Assembly: GCA_051920445.1 (NCBI GenBank)
Contig: JBPPLN010000002.1
Coordinates: forward strand, 124,001 to 188,000
DNA from: CAG-177 sp003514385
GTDB taxonomy: Bacteria; Bacillota; Clostridia; Oscillospirales; Acutalibacteraceae
Direction of reading: 5' to 3'
Length of the DNA stretch: 64,000 bases
Position 1 is the first letter of the stretch, and every line of letters begins with the position of its first letter. Shown piece by piece: positions 15,886 to 24,707 of this stretch. The position numbers were made by a program, and so were the translations under genes. The notes beneath the pieces are model-generated. The model was not told the origin of the DNA. It ran no database searches and worked only from the letters and a program-made list of their open reading frames with translations.

Positions 15886-18800
15886 TTATTTTTCAAACGG
15901 TCTTATAACAAAGCCGAAATTGAGTTTCTTTTCGTCGATACGGCGAAGCGCACGTTCGGGGTCGTTGTGATACTCCGCCTCGCTGATTCCCGTCATGCGC
16001 CAATCGAGGCTGACAACGGTATCGTTGAGAGGTTCAAGCTCAAAATCATGCTTCGTATCTTCGAGCATCTGTGCCGTGAAATGCTGGGCATTGAAGCTGA
16101 AATGCTCCATGCCGAACGGCTCGAATCTGAGTCCCGCCGCGTTTGAATAAACCTCGGCGAAACGGGTGCCGTAATGTGCGCCGTTCTCCTGCGGGCGGAT
16201 ATAATGCTCAAAATTATCCGTCGCCGTTGTGTTCCAGAGTCCGAGGCGCTGAGACTTATATCTGTCGACATAAGCTTCTCTCGGACCGAAGCCGAAATAG
16301 CTGACGCTTTCATTTTCTGCAGGCATGAAGAGTCTGTAGCCGACTTTCGGCAGTATCGGGCATTTCTCGATAACATCGCCGTCAAAGCAGAGCGTAACAC
16401 AGCCGTCGGGCGTGAATTTGTAATCAACATCGGCGTGGATAACGGGCGGGCAGGACGGTCCGCCGATTGCTATCTTCGTCTTGATGCACACGCCGCCGTC
16501 AGTCTCGCAGACGAGGCAGGAATATGTTTTCTGCGCGGCATATCTGAAATTCTTGAGTCTCCACATTTCCGACGAACCTCTGTTATAGCAGGGCGCGCGC
16601 CAGATCTGCGGCTCAACGGGTGCGCTCAGCAGCTCTTTGCCGCCGCAAATTATAGAAGATATGCGCCCGTAGGGTTTATCAAAAGTATAGGCGATATTTC
16701 CCGCCTTGATAACCGCGAAGCGGTCATTTTCGCCGAGCTCGACTCTGCCGTCTTTTGGCACATAGGGCGTATAGTCCTTGAGTACAAACTGCTCGAAGCC
16801 CGTTTCAAAGCCCTTTTCCGCCCAAGGGGTATCTTTCGTCGAGACAAAGCTCAGAGTCAGCAGGCAGGACGGGAGCAAGTCAAAATCTGTGGGGTCGAAA
16901 AGCTTTACAGTCGTACTCCCCTGCGCGGGTGTTGAAAGCGCGGCGGTAGTGCCCTCCGAAACAGTCTTGCCACTCTCTGAAAGAGTCCAGTGGATCGCCG
17001 TATCGTCGAGAGTGGTAAAGCGTCTGCGGCTCGTGACAGTCACTCTGCCGTCGCCGTTATATACAGTCGAATACTGCTGATAGACGCGCTTCATATCAAA
17101 ATAGCCGGGGCGCGGAGTGCGGTCGGGATAGACGAGTCCGTCGATGCAGCAAATGGAGCTATTCGGGAAATCGCCGAAGTCGCCGCCGTAAAAATAGCGG
17201 GCATTGCCGTTTTTGTCCGGGACATTGACCGCGTGGTCGCACCACTCCCAGATACAGCCGCCAAAATTGTTGTCGTACTTCTCGACAAGGTTCCAGAACG
17301 GATAGACATCGCCAGTGCTCATCGAGCAGACATATTCGCACATATAGAAAGGCTTCTTATATTCTTTATTATTGAGATAGTTCTCTATATATTCCGTGCC
17401 GGCGTACATACGGCTCTCGACATCCGAGATATCGGCAAAATTTTCGCCCTCGGGGACAGCCTTGAACTCGAGGTGGGAGTTCTCATAGTGGACAAGAGCG
17501 CGGTCATCGCGCGAGCGGATATACTGCGCCATCGCTCGGTGGTTGACACCCGCTCCCGACTCGTTGCCGAGCGACCAGAGCACGACACAGCCGTGGTTCT
17601 TGTCGCGCTCGAAGAGTCTCTTCGCCCTGTCGACATAAGCCTCGCGCCACTCGGGAGCGGACGAGAGATGCGACCAGCGCGTCCAGTCCCATTCGCCCTC
17701 CCAGTCGTAGCCCATGCCGTGGGTTTCGATATCGGCTTCGTCGGTCAGCATTATGCCGTATTTATCACACAGCGCGGGGAAGCGCGGATCGTTGGGATAA
17801 TGCGAGGTGCGGATCATATTGCAGTTGGCTCGCTTTATGAGCATAATATCTTCGAGCATATCGTCGAGTGTGACGGCGTGACCTGTAACAGGATTTGAAT
17901 CATGGCGGTTGATACCGCGAGCCTTGATTGCTTTTCCGTTTAGAAGGCATATCCCGTCCTTTATCTCGAAGCGGCGCAGCGCAGTATCGAGCAGAACGAT
18001 TTCGTCACCGACGGTCAGCCAGAGCTCATACAGCTCAGGCTGTTCATCGTTCCAGAGAACGGGAGAATCGACGCTTATGCTGAATTTTTCGCCGCCGACG
18101 CCTTCGGACACAGTAACTCCGTTCGGCGCGACGAGCTTATATTTTACCTCGCAAGGTATGCTGAGTTTCGCTTCAACGCGAAGTTCGGCTGAATTGAAAT
18201 CATCGGAGACATAGCTTTTGACAAAGATATCATCGAGCCTCTCTTTTCCGCGCGCGAGCAGATAGACCTCGCGGAAAATTCCCGAGAATCTGAAGCAATC
18301 CTGATCCTCAAGATAAGTGCCGGGGCACCACTTGACAACCAGCACACAGAGGGTGTTCTCGCCGCTGACCGCGAAGTCCGTGACGTTAAATTCGCTCGTG
18401 CAGTGCGAGACCTCGCTGAAGCCGACGAACTTTCCGTTGAGCCAGACATAGAAGCAGGAATCCACGCCCTCGAAATTCAAAAATAAATCGCGTGAAGAGA
18501 GCTTTTCATCGAGCGTAAATTTTCTGACATAGAGCCCGCAGGGGTTCTCGTCCGGGACAAACGGCGGGTCGGTCGGGAAAGGATATTCAAGGTTGCTGTA
18601 AAGCGGGACATCGTAGCCGCGGTCGGTATAGGTCTGCCAGCTGCGCGGGACGGATATTTTATCAAATTCGCCCTCGCCGACATATTCGGGCGGTTCGCGC
18701 AGGACATCTTCAAAGCTTTTGAAGAAGCGGAAATCCCACTCGCCGCAGAGCGGAACAAAATAATCGGACTCACTGCGCTCGCGCGAAGCGGCGGTCTTTT

Positions 18801-18888
18801 CATCCGCAAAGGGAATGAAATAAGCGCGCGGCTCAAGGCAGTTTACATGGAGCGTTTCAAGAGATTTGTGATAAGCCGGTGTTTTCAT
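15886..18888 (-). CDS. beta-galactosidase (GH2, LacZ-type)
   Basis: About 1000 residues, full LacZ length with the C-terminal beta-galactosidase small-chain domain. Glu443 in WSLGNESG is the acid/base and Glu518 in MCEYVCSM fits the nucleophile. It cleaves terminal beta-galactosides in the cytoplasm. ATG 18888 has GAGG 6 nt before it; a GTG four codons earlier overlaps that ribosome site. murE follows after 20 bp, an unexplained pairing that probably reflects shared transcription only. Confidence 0.93.
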   Translation of the reverse strand: MKTPAYHKSLETLHVNCLEPRAYFIPFADEKTAASRERSESDYFVPLCGEWDFRFFKSFEDVLREPPEYVGEGEFDKISVPRSWQTYTDRGYDVPLYSNLEYPFPTDPPFVPDENPCGLYVRKFTLDEKLSSRDLFLNFEGVDSCFYVWLNGKFVGFSEVSHCTSEFNVTDFAVSGENTLCVLVVKWCPGTYLEDQDCFRFSGIFREVYLLARGKERLDDIFVKSYVSDDFNSAELRVEAKLSIPCEVKYKLVAPNGVTVSEGVGGEKFSISVDSPVLWNDEQPELYELWLTVGDEIVLLDTALRRFEIKDGICLLNGKAIKARGINRHDSNPVTGHAVTLDDMLEDIMLIKRANCNMIRTSHYPNDPRFPALCDKYGIMLTDEADIETHGMGYDWEGEWDWTRWSHLSSAPEWREAYVDRAKRLFERDKNHGCVVLWSLGNESGAGVNHRAMAQYIRSRDDRALVHYENSHLEFKAVPEGENFADISDVESRMYAGTEYIENYLNNKEYKKPFYMCEYVCSMSTGDVYPFWNLVEKYDNNFGGCIWEWCDHAVNVPDKNGNARYFYGGDFGDFPNSSICCIDGLVYPDRTPRPGYFDMKRVYQQYSTVYNGDGRVTVTSRRRFTTLDDTAIHWTLSESGKTVSEGTTAALSTPAQGSTTVKLFDPTDFDLLPSCLLTLSFVSTKDTPWAEKGFETGFEQFVLKDYTPYVPKDGRVELGENDRFAVIKAGNIAYTFDKPYGRISSIICGGKELLSAPVEPQIWRAPCYNRGSSEMWRLKNFRYAAQKTYSCLVCETDGGVCIKTKIAIGGPSCPPVIHADVDYKFTPDGCVTLCFDGDVIEKCPILPKVGYRLFMPAENESVSYFGFGPREAYVDRYKSQRLGLWNTTATDNFEHYIRPQENGAHYGTRFAEVYSNAAGLRFEPFGMEHFSFNAQHFTAQMLEDTKHDFELEPLNDTVVSLDWRMTGISEAEYHNDPERALRRIDEKKLNFGFVIRPFEK

Positions 18889-18924
18889 CGAATACCTCAC
18901 AGCAAAAGATTTTATACAACGATA

Positions 18925-18953
18925 ATTTTAATGCTTACAGCCTTCAAAGTCAA
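18925..18953 (-). promoter_or_regulatory. promoter of lacZ-murE
   Basis: Minus-strand TTGACT (18948-18953), 17-bp spacer, TAAAAT (18925-18930). Confidence 0.7.
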
Positions 18954-18972
18954 TAAAAAACGGGGCGTTCGA

Positions 18973-19001
18973 TTGACCACAGGACAAATTTCGGATATAA
19001 T
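18973..19001 (+). promoter_or_regulatory. promoter of the dihydrolipoamide dehydrogenase-like operon
   Basis: TTGACC (18973-18978), 17-bp spacer, TATAAT (18996-19001). Divergent from the lacZ promoter, with about 20 bp between the two -35 boxes. Confidence 0.75.
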
Positions 19002-19025
19002 TGAAAAAAAGCGAAAGGAGCGCCT

Positions 19026-20357
19026 ATGGATATCTTTGACCTTGCCGTTATCGGCGGCGGACCCGCCGGATACAGCGCGGCGATAACAGCCGCAAAGAGC
19101 GGACTGAAAACGGCGCTCATAGAAAAAAACGAGTTCGGCGGAGTGTGCCTGAACCGAGGCTGCATACCATCGAAAGCCATGCTCCACAGCGCAAAGATTT
19201 TCAGGCAAACACTCGATTCCGAAAAATTCGGAGTAACAAGCGAAAAAGTGAACTTCAATCTCGACGCTGCGCTCGCGCATAAAAATGATGTTATATGTCA
19301 GCTGAAATGCGGCATCGCCGATTCGCTCGAACACGCGGGAGCGAAAGTCATAAATGCAGAAGCTCATATAAAAGGCAAGGCAGCCGGGCTGTTCATAATT
19401 GCCGCAGGTGAAGATGATATATATTCAAAAAATCTGCTCATCTGCACTGGTTCAAAGCCAAAACAGCTTGAAATTCCCGGCGCGGATATGACAGATGTGA
19501 GCGATGTATATAATCTTGACGCTATACCGAGAAGCGCCGCGATTATAGGCGGCGGGGCATCGGGGCTCGAAGCGGCGGAATATCTGAACGCGCTCGGGTG
19601 CAGAGTGTCTGTAATTGAACAGGCGGAGAGAATCGCCCCGACTATGGACAAAGACATAAGCGCGTTTTTGCGGCGCAATCTCAAAAAGAGCGGAATAAAT
19701 ATTCTCACTTCGTGCAGAGCCGTTTCGGCGAACGGCAGAAATATAAAATACACCGACGCGCACGGAAAAGAAAAGACAGCCGAAGCAGATGTTATAATAA
19801 ACGCATCCGGCAGAGCGGCGTGTTATGACGGGCTCGGAATCGAAAACATCGGGCTTGAAAATCTCAATACAGACAATCATATGCAAACTGCCGTTCCCGG
19901 CGTTTATGCCGCCGGAGACGCGAACCAAAAAGCCATGTCAGCTCACGCAGCATACCGCGAATCGGCAGCGGCGATAAACAATATTCTCGGCAAGACTGAC
20001 GAGATAGACTATCTCGCGATTCCGCAGGTCGTGTTCACTTTTTCCGAGGCGGCATCAATCGGCAAGACGCTCGAAAGTGCGCTCGCAAAAGGCATTGACG
20101 CCGTTTGCGGCGAAGCGCCGCTGCGCTCGAGCGGAAGATTTTTCGCCGAGGGCGGGCAGGACGGATTCTGCAAGATAATATCAGAAAATACAAGCGGCAG
20201 GCTGCTCGGAGTTCACATTGCGGGCGGCAATGCGTCGGAGCTGATATACGGCGCGGCGGCGATGCTCGCGAACAAAATGACTGTTGAAGAAATTAAAAAT
20301 ACGGCGTTCCCCCACCCTACGGTGAGCGAGGCGATAAGAGAAGCCGTTTTCAGATAA
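19026..20357 (+). CDS. dihydrolipoamide dehydrogenase-like flavoprotein
   Basis: 443 residues. GGGPAGYSAA (10-19) binds FAD, GGVCLNRGCIPSK holds the redox disulfide, IIGGGASGLEAAE is the NAD(P) motif, and HPTVSEAIREA carries the C-terminal His-Glu pair. This is the class-I pyridine nucleotide disulfide oxidoreductase plan. No 2-oxoacid dehydrogenase or glycine cleavage genes are nearby, so the physiological partner is not shown. AAAGGAG precedes the ATG. Followed 11 bp later by a phosphoesterase in the same direction. Confidence 0.88.
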   Translation: MDIFDLAVIGGGPAGYSAAITAAKSGLKTALIEKNEFGGVCLNRGCIPSKAMLHSAKIFRQTLDSEKFGVTSEKVNFNLDAALAHKNDVICQLKCGIADSLEHAGAKVINAEAHIKGKAAGLFIIAAGEDDIYSKNLLICTGSKPKQLEIPGADMTDVSDVYNLDAIPRSAAIIGGGASGLEAAEYLNALGCRVSVIEQAERIAPTMDKDISAFLRRNLKKSGINILTSCRAVSANGRNIKYTDAHGKEKTAEADVIINASGRAACYDGLGIENIGLENLNTDNHMQTAVPGVYAAGDANQKAMSAHAAYRESAAAINNILGKTDEIDYLAIPQVVFTFSEAASIGKTLESALAKGIDAVCGEAPLRSSGRFFAEGGQDGFCKIISENTSGRLLGVHIAGGNASELIYGAAAMLANKMTVEEIKNTAFPHPTVSEAIREAVFR

Positions 20358-20368
20358 GGAGCACTGAG

Positions 20369-21520
20369 ATGTACGACAAGCAATTCAGATTCAACGAGGA
20401 CGGAGAGTTCAAAATCCTGCTCTTCGGCGACCCGCACGAGAACGACGATGTCAGCTCGGAAAAAGGCAAGGCAAAGCGCGCGGACACGCTGAAATTCCAC
20501 GAGACCGCGCTCGACGCGCTCAAGCCCGATCTTGCGGTTTACATGGGCGACATATGCGCGGCGTCGCGCGACGACATCGACATGGAGTCGTTCAAAAGGC
20601 AGTTCGAGCGTCTCATTGCACCCGTTGTTGAGCGCAAGATTCCGTTCGCGACAATAATGGGCAACCACGACCACGACTCCGGGCTCGAAGAGGAGCAGAC
20701 GGAGATTTTCGTGAACACCGAATACTGCGTGACCCGCCGATGCGACGAGGATATCACGGGATATTTGAACTATTACATACCAATTTTAGGCAAGAGCGGC
20801 AAGCCGGAGTTCAATCTCTGGTTCATGGACTCGAACAATATTTTCTATGACAAAGAGATTTCATATTACGATGTCGTTCACAAGGATCAGATAGACTGGT
20901 ACGAGCGAAACGCGGCAAAGCTGCGCAAGAAAAACAACGGCGTTCCTCTCCCCGCTCTGCTGTTCGAGCACATCCCGGTCGTTGAAGAATATGAGCTTCT
21001 CAGAAAGGCGAAGCCCTGGGAGATGTGGAAAGCCGTGCGCGGCTACGGGCATCTCAACAAGAACTGGTATGTTCTCAAAGACGAGGACAACGGATATCTC
21101 GCAGAGGGTCCGTGCCCGGCGGATGTCAACAGCGGACAGTTTGAGAGCTGGAAGAAAATGGGCGACATAAAAGGCGCGTTCTTCGGCCACGACCACATGA
21201 ACAATCTCGCGGGCGAGGTTGACGGAATACTGCTCGCGCAGTGCAAGACCTCGGGATTCCGTGCATACACAGACGGCGGCAGACCGTCCGTCAGGCTGAT
21301 AACCGTTCACGAGGACGGAAGCTTCGAGACAAGCGTCCATTCGTTCAAGAATTTCGGGCTCAAATGCACCTGCTTGGGACCGATTGAAAGCCGCATAACC
21401 GACCGTCAGAGCGTCAACGCTACAATAGCATCGCGTGCGCTTCTCGCCGGAGCGGCAACGGCGGCAGTGATGCTCGGCGCGGGCAAAATCTATCAGATTC
21501 TCAAAAACAGGAGGAAATGA
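20369..21520 (+). CDS. calcineurin-like metallophosphoesterase
   Basis: 383 residues. LLFGDPHEND, YMGDICA, MGNHDHD (the GNHD motif) and FFGHDHMNN are the metal-binding blocks of purple-acid-phosphatase-like phosphoesterases (Dcr2-like). A C-terminal hydrophobic stretch ending in basic residues (LAGAATAAVMLGAGKIYQIL) could anchor it to the membrane. AAGGAG precedes the ATG. Substrate unknown. Confidence 0.85.
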   Translation: MYDKQFRFNEDGEFKILLFGDPHENDDVSSEKGKAKRADTLKFHETALDALKPDLAVYMGDICAASRDDIDMESFKRQFERLIAPVVERKIPFATIMGNHDHDSGLEEEQTEIFVNTEYCVTRRCDEDITGYLNYYIPILGKSGKPEFNLWFMDSNNIFYDKEISYYDVVHKDQIDWYERNAAKLRKKNNGVPLPALLFEHIPVVEEYELLRKAKPWEMWKAVRGYGHLNKNWYVLKDEDNGYLAEGPCPADVNSGQFESWKKMGDIKGAFFGHDHMNNLAGEVDGILLAQCKTSGFRAYTDGGRPSVRLITVHEDGSFETSVHSFKNFGLKCTCLGPIESRITDRQSVNATIASRALLAGAATAAVMLGAGKIYQILKNRRK

Positions 21521-21522
21521 AA

Positions 21523-21819
21523 ATGGTGACTCATATAGTATTCTGGGCGCTTAAAGACGAAGCAGAGGGACACAGCAAGAGAGAGAACGCGGAGCACATC
21601 AAAGAGATGCTTGAAGCGCTCGTCGGCGTTGTCCCGGGGCTTATCGAAGCGAAAGTCGGGATAAACGAAAACGGCGGCAAATATGACGCGGCGCTCTTCT
21701 CGAAGTTTGAAAGTTGGGACGCGCTGCACGCATATGACAGCCACCCGGAGCACCTCAAGGTGCGCGCTTTCGTCAAGGCGGTTCGCCTCGAGCGTGAGAG
21801 CGTGGATTTTGAGGACTGA
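21523..21819 (+). CDS. Dabb-family stress-responsive alpha-beta barrel protein
   Basis: 98 residues starting MVTHIVFWALKDEA, a ferredoxin-like Dabb domain. Such proteins dimerise; function varies. The AGGAGG ribosome site overlaps the last codons of the phosphoesterase; the second ATG (21523) is at correct spacing whereas the first (21517) is too close. Last gene of the three-gene unit. Confidence 0.85.
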   Translation: MVTHIVFWALKDEAEGHSKRENAEHIKEMLEALVGVVPGLIEAKVGINENGGKYDAALFSKFESWDALHAYDSHPEHLKVRAFVKAVRLERESVDFED

Positions 21820-21821
21820 TA

Positions 21822-21980
21822 TTATTTGAAAAGCAGCGTGCTCTGCATTATGAGATCGTTGGCGATATGGGCGATATTCGCGCCGTCGCCGCTTATCTCC
21901 CCGCGGAGCCACGCAGAATAAAGGCTTATCACCCCGCCGGCGAAGAAGTAAGATATAAAAACACCGAGATTGATACAATT
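21822..21980 (-). pseudogene. C-terminal remnant of a TetR-family regulator
   Basis: Read on the minus strand this encodes about 50 residues ending at the TAA at 21822-21824: GVFISYFFAGGVISLYSAWL then GEISGD ... AHIANDLIMQS, typical of the ligand-binding C-terminus of TetR/AcrR proteins. An in-frame stop appears just upstream of the homologous stretch and no start or DNA-binding domain is present. The 5' three-quarters of the gene has been replaced by the cassette beginning at about 21,980. Confidence 0.7.
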
Positions 21981-22009
21981 TAATTATTCCTCTGCCGATT
22001 TTGCCGCTC

Positions 22010-22042
22010 GAGGGGTAAGTTGTCGTTTGAGGGGTAAGTTGT
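22010..22042 (+). repeat. two tandem GAGGGGTAAGTTGT repeats
   Basis: The 14-bp sequence occurs at 22010-22023 and 22029-22042, 19 bp apart. It lies just inside the left boundary of the inserted NUDIX/RES cassette, before its promoter. It may be a regulatory site or part of the insertion end. Confidence 0.6.
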
Positions 22043-22141
22043 GGAAGTCGGGGTGTCCCGGCTGTTTTTATCGGTAGAAATGTTCATACATCGCCGGTAT
22101 AATAGACGGCGAAAAAATTGAGTTTTTCGGAGGACATGTGT

Positions 22142-22594
22142 ATGCGAGCACCTTTTCAAATATTAGCCATTCCGTATAGAGTGACGCCGGAATTGCAGTT
22201 TTGTGTGTTTCACCGTGCGGATATAGACCAGTACCAGTTTGTCGCTGGTGGTGGCGAAAATGATGAAAAACCTGTTGATGCAGCAATTCGTGAGATTTGT
22301 GAAGAGACGTCAATCAACACAGATAGCGTAATACAACTCACGTCGATGGCTTATGTTCCCGCAAATGTGATAGCCAAAAGACATCGAAAACTCTGGCCAG
22401 AAGACACTTTTGTGATCCCGGAATATGCATTCGCTTTTGAGTGCAAAAAGGATGTTGTGCTTTCAGATGAGCATTCAGGAATTGAATGGTTGAGCTATGA
22501 TGATGCGATGCAACGGCTGACATGGGATTCAAATAAAACGGCTCTGTATGAACTGAACTGCCGCCTTCAATCTATGGACCAAAATGCGAGGTAA
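22142..22594 (+). CDS. NUDIX hydrolase
   Basis: 150 residues. The segment GGGENDEKPVDAAIREIC followed by EETSI fits the NUDIX box (G-x5-E-x7-RE-x2-EE) with Ser replacing the late Gly. Homologous small enzymes act on dihydroneopterin triphosphate, dATP or similar pyrophosphates. The second ATG (22142) is 7 nt from GGAGGA; the first is too close. TATAAT at 22098-22103 is a plausible -10. First gene of the inserted cassette; lower GC than its flanks. Confidence 0.85.
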   Translation: MRAPFQILAIPYRVTPELQFCVFHRADIDQYQFVAGGGENDEKPVDAAIREICEETSINTDSVIQLTSMAYVPANVIAKRHRKLWPEDTFVIPEYAFAFECKKDVVLSDEHSGIEWLSYDDAMQRLTWDSNKTALYELNCRLQSMDQNAR

Positions 22595-22599
22595 CCGCC

Positions 22600-22794
22600 A
22601 TGAAGCAAATCACAAACAAGGAATACGAAGAGTGGCAGAAATACAAAGCGGAGAAAGCGAAGGACCACATCCTGCTGCCGGATGCCGTCCGGTTCATCTG
22701 CGAGGCCAGCGGCTATGACGCAGAAAAGATCGGTCAGCACTTCCTTGAGATTCTGCCGAAAATCACAGAACAAGGAGACGGTTTAAAACTATGA
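22600..22794 (+). CDS. small acidic/basic protein upstream of the RES gene, possible antitoxin
   Basis: 64 residues, MKQITNKEYEEWQKYKAEKA at the start, then a helical region; no known domain. It follows the NUDIX gene by 5 bp and its stop overlaps the next start (ATGA), a tight coupling typical of toxin-antitoxin pairs. It does not resemble the Xre/MbcA antitoxins that usually accompany RES toxins. Role is inference only. Confidence 0.65.
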   Translation: MKQITNKEYEEWQKYKAEKAKDHILLPDAVRFICEASGYDAEKIGQHFLEILPKITEQGDGLKL

Positions 22795-22997
22795 GTCTTT
22801 TTGAATTCTCTGACATTTCCAAAAGTGAAGAAACCATTCAGCGAACATGGGCGGATTTTCGTTCAGCTTTAGCCACAGGTGTTTTTTCATACAACGAGCT
22901 TGATGCTGCAAAAGCAAACACTACATTCTTAAAGGTTTTTGATGATCTATTTTCACACTGTCATCCTTTTTTGATGTATCAGCAAAAAGCATATTAG
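22791..22997 (+). CDS. N-terminal half of a split RES-domain protein
   Basis: 68 residues: helical, with KVFDDLFSHCHPFLMYQQKAY before a TAG. It looks like the amino-terminal extension of RES family proteins, which normally runs into the catalytic domain; the continuation is found 20 nt downstream in another frame. Start overlaps the preceding stop by 4 bp. Confidence 0.55.
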   Translation: MSLFEFSDISKSEETIQRTWADFRSALATGVFSYNELDAAKANTTFLKVFDDLFSHCHPFLMYQQKAY

Positions 22998-23014
22998 CCT
23001 GCCCCACAACTCTA

Positions 23015-23662
23015 ATGAGAGCAGGAAGACTTCGTCCCACCGATCCCGATCCAACGTATAGCAGATTTATACCAAACAAGGACTATATAACGAAGCACAA
23101 TCGGTTTAGCCCTCCGGGAGTAGAATGGTTATATTTGGCCATAGGCGATCCGTGCGTTGCTGAGACTTGTGCCTTAAAAGAATGTCGAGCTGTAGCAGGT
23201 GAACTGTTCGGCTTGTGTCAGTTCAAACTTAACGAGGATTATTCAGAAAAAACGCTTGTTGACCTCACGATAGCAGAAGATGTTCTATATGAAGATCTAA
23301 ACAGGCAACTTGAGAATTCAGCCGATGAAATTCGTAACCGTGAAGTAAAGAAGGCTGTAGACGGCATTATGCGTAAAGGATGTGCCAAAACGCCAGATGT
23401 CAGCGATATTAAGGAGAAGTTTACACGGTGGGCAGCTTATACTTATGCAAGGCTGCTATCAAAACAGATTTTTGTTCCTGTGGAAACTGAAGACAAAGAA
23501 CTCATGTATTCGCCTTTCCAGTGCATGGCCCAATACTTTTTATCTCTTGGATATGCGGGTATCATTTATTCGAACACAGTATTCTCAGAAGGGAAAAATG
23601 TTGTTCTGTTCGATAAAGATGCTGCTACCCCTATGGGCAAGATAAAAAAGATCAATGTATAA
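23015..23662 (+). CDS. RES-domain protein (NAD-degrading toxin family), catalytic part
   Basis: 215 residues. RAGRLRP at the start, NRFSPPGVEWLYLA, and the C-terminal SPFQCMAQYFLSLGYAGIIY with KNVVLFD are the conserved RES elements; the first Arg, Tyr/Glu and Ser positions match the NAD-binding pocket of RES NAD phosphorylase/hydrolase toxins. There is no ribosome site before the ATG, and the upstream 68-residue ORF ends just before it in a different frame. So this is probably one gene broken by an insertion of about 20 nt, or the RES part is poorly expressed. Confidence 0.75.
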   Translation: MRAGRLRPTDPDPTYSRFIPNKDYITKHNRFSPPGVEWLYLAIGDPCVAETCALKECRAVAGELFGLCQFKLNEDYSEKTLVDLTIAEDVLYEDLNRQLENSADEIRNREVKKAVDGIMRKGCAKTPDVSDIKEKFTRWAAYTYARLLSKQIFVPVETEDKELMYSPFQCMAQYFLSLGYAGIIYSNTVFSEGKNVVLFDKDAATPMGKIKKINV

Positions 23663-23663
23663 C

Positions 23664-23702
23664 AACAACGCCTCCGAGCCGATGTGGTTCAGAGGCGTTG
23701 TT
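23664..23702 (+). terminator. terminal hairpin of the NUDIX/RES cassette
   Basis: AACAACGCCTC (23664-23674) / GAGGCGTTGTT (23692-23702), a perfect 11-bp stem. No long T-run follows; coding sequence of the truncated amidohydrolase resumes about 15 bp later, so the hairpin marks the right boundary of the cassette. Confidence 0.6.
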
Positions 23703-24513
23703 GCCTCTATGGGCTTATGCCTTGATCTCGGTGCCGCTCACGGACGCCGCAATCAAAGAGGCAAAATTCGCGCTCGATGAGCTCGGCGCGGACGGATTCG
23801 AGCTTTCAACCCATTACGCCGGAGTTTATCTCGGCGACAGCGGATATGACCCGCTCATGGAGCTGCTCAACGAGCGCGGCGCAGTTATAGCGGTTCACCC
23901 CGTGAAGCCCGCCGCACTGCCGCAGGGAATAAACAAAAATATCCCTATCCCCGCGCTCGAATTTTTCAACGACACCACGCGCACATTCACCAACATGGTC
24001 ATGCACAACATATTCGGCAGATATCCGAACATAAAGTGGATATTCCCGCACGCGGGCGCGTTTCTTTCAATACTCTCGGACAGGATGAACAGCTTTTCGA
24101 TACAGATGAGAGGCCATCTGCCGAAAGATATTCCGTTCGATTTCAAAGGCGATATGCGCCATGTCTATTTCGACGCGGCGGGCTTCTGCCTGCAAAAACA
24201 GCTTGGCGCACTGCTCAAAGATGTCGGCGCAGAAAATATTCTCTACGGCTCGGATTCGCCGTACACGCCGGCGCTCGCCTGCACGGCGCTCAGCGGCGGA
24301 CTCGAAAAAACCGACTGCATGACCGAAAATGAAAAAGGCATGATGTTCACGGGCACCGCAGTCCGCCTTTTCCCGCGTCTCGGAGAAACGCTCGGGCGAA
24401 CCGCCGACGGCGGCACGGTCTGCTACGCGGACAGGAAGCTTACTTCGAGCGAAAAATTCAGCCGTTTTATCAGGCTGACGGTAGCTAAAATATACAGCAA
24501 GATATTCAAATAA
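23698..24513 (+). pseudogene. amidohydrolase-2 family gene lacking its 5' part
   Basis: The open frame is 271 codons, but homology-like sequence starts at about 23719 with SVPLTDAAIKEAKFALDELG, which in complete amidohydrolase-2/decarboxylase-like proteins lies about 80-110 residues in. The N-terminal HxH metal motif is absent. The downstream blocks are intact: VHPVKP, NIFGRYPNIKWIFPHAGAFL, LYGSDSPYTPA. There is no ribosome site. The missing end was lost in the same event that truncated the divergent TetR gene. Confidence 0.75.
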
Positions 24514-24519
24514 AATATC

Positions 24520-24549
24520 AGAGCCGGTATCATTGCAATACCGGCTCTG
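24520..24549 (+). terminator. terminator after the amidohydrolase remnant
   Basis: AGAGCCGGTAT / ATACCGGCTCT with short loop; may also serve the convergent feo operon. Confidence 0.8.
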
Positions 24550-24551
24550 TG

Positions 24552-24707
24552 TTATTTATCTTTACTTTTTTCGCACTGCGAGCAGCATCCGCTGCAGCCC
24601 GAGCAGCCGCAGCATCCGCCGCGCTTTTTCTGCCTGCGGATCGAAACTATCGCGAGCACAACGAGCAGAACTATAACGGCTATTATAACAAAATCAACGG
24701 GTTTCAT
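24552..24707 (-). CDS. FeoB-associated Cys-rich membrane peptide
   Basis: 51 residues: one transmembrane helix (DFVIIAVIVLLVVLAIVSI), basic RRQKKR, then a cysteine cluster GGCCGCSGCSGCCSQC. This matches the FeoB-associated cysteine-rich membrane protein family. Its ATG overlaps the feoB stop by 4 bp (ATGA). Likely helps iron loading or export through FeoB; mechanism unknown. Confidence 0.9.
   Translation of the reverse strand: MKPVDFVIIAVIVLLVVLAIVSIRRQKKRGGCCGCSGCSGCCSQCEKSKDK

Noticed and set aside
16990..17898. 302-codon plus-strand ORF opposite lacZ
   Set aside because: Antisense shadow of the beta-galactosidase; Ala/Asp/Val-rich composition is a by-product of coding on the other strand.
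21980..23702. insertion sequence
   Set aside because: No transposase or terminal inverted repeats; content is NUDIX plus RES genes.
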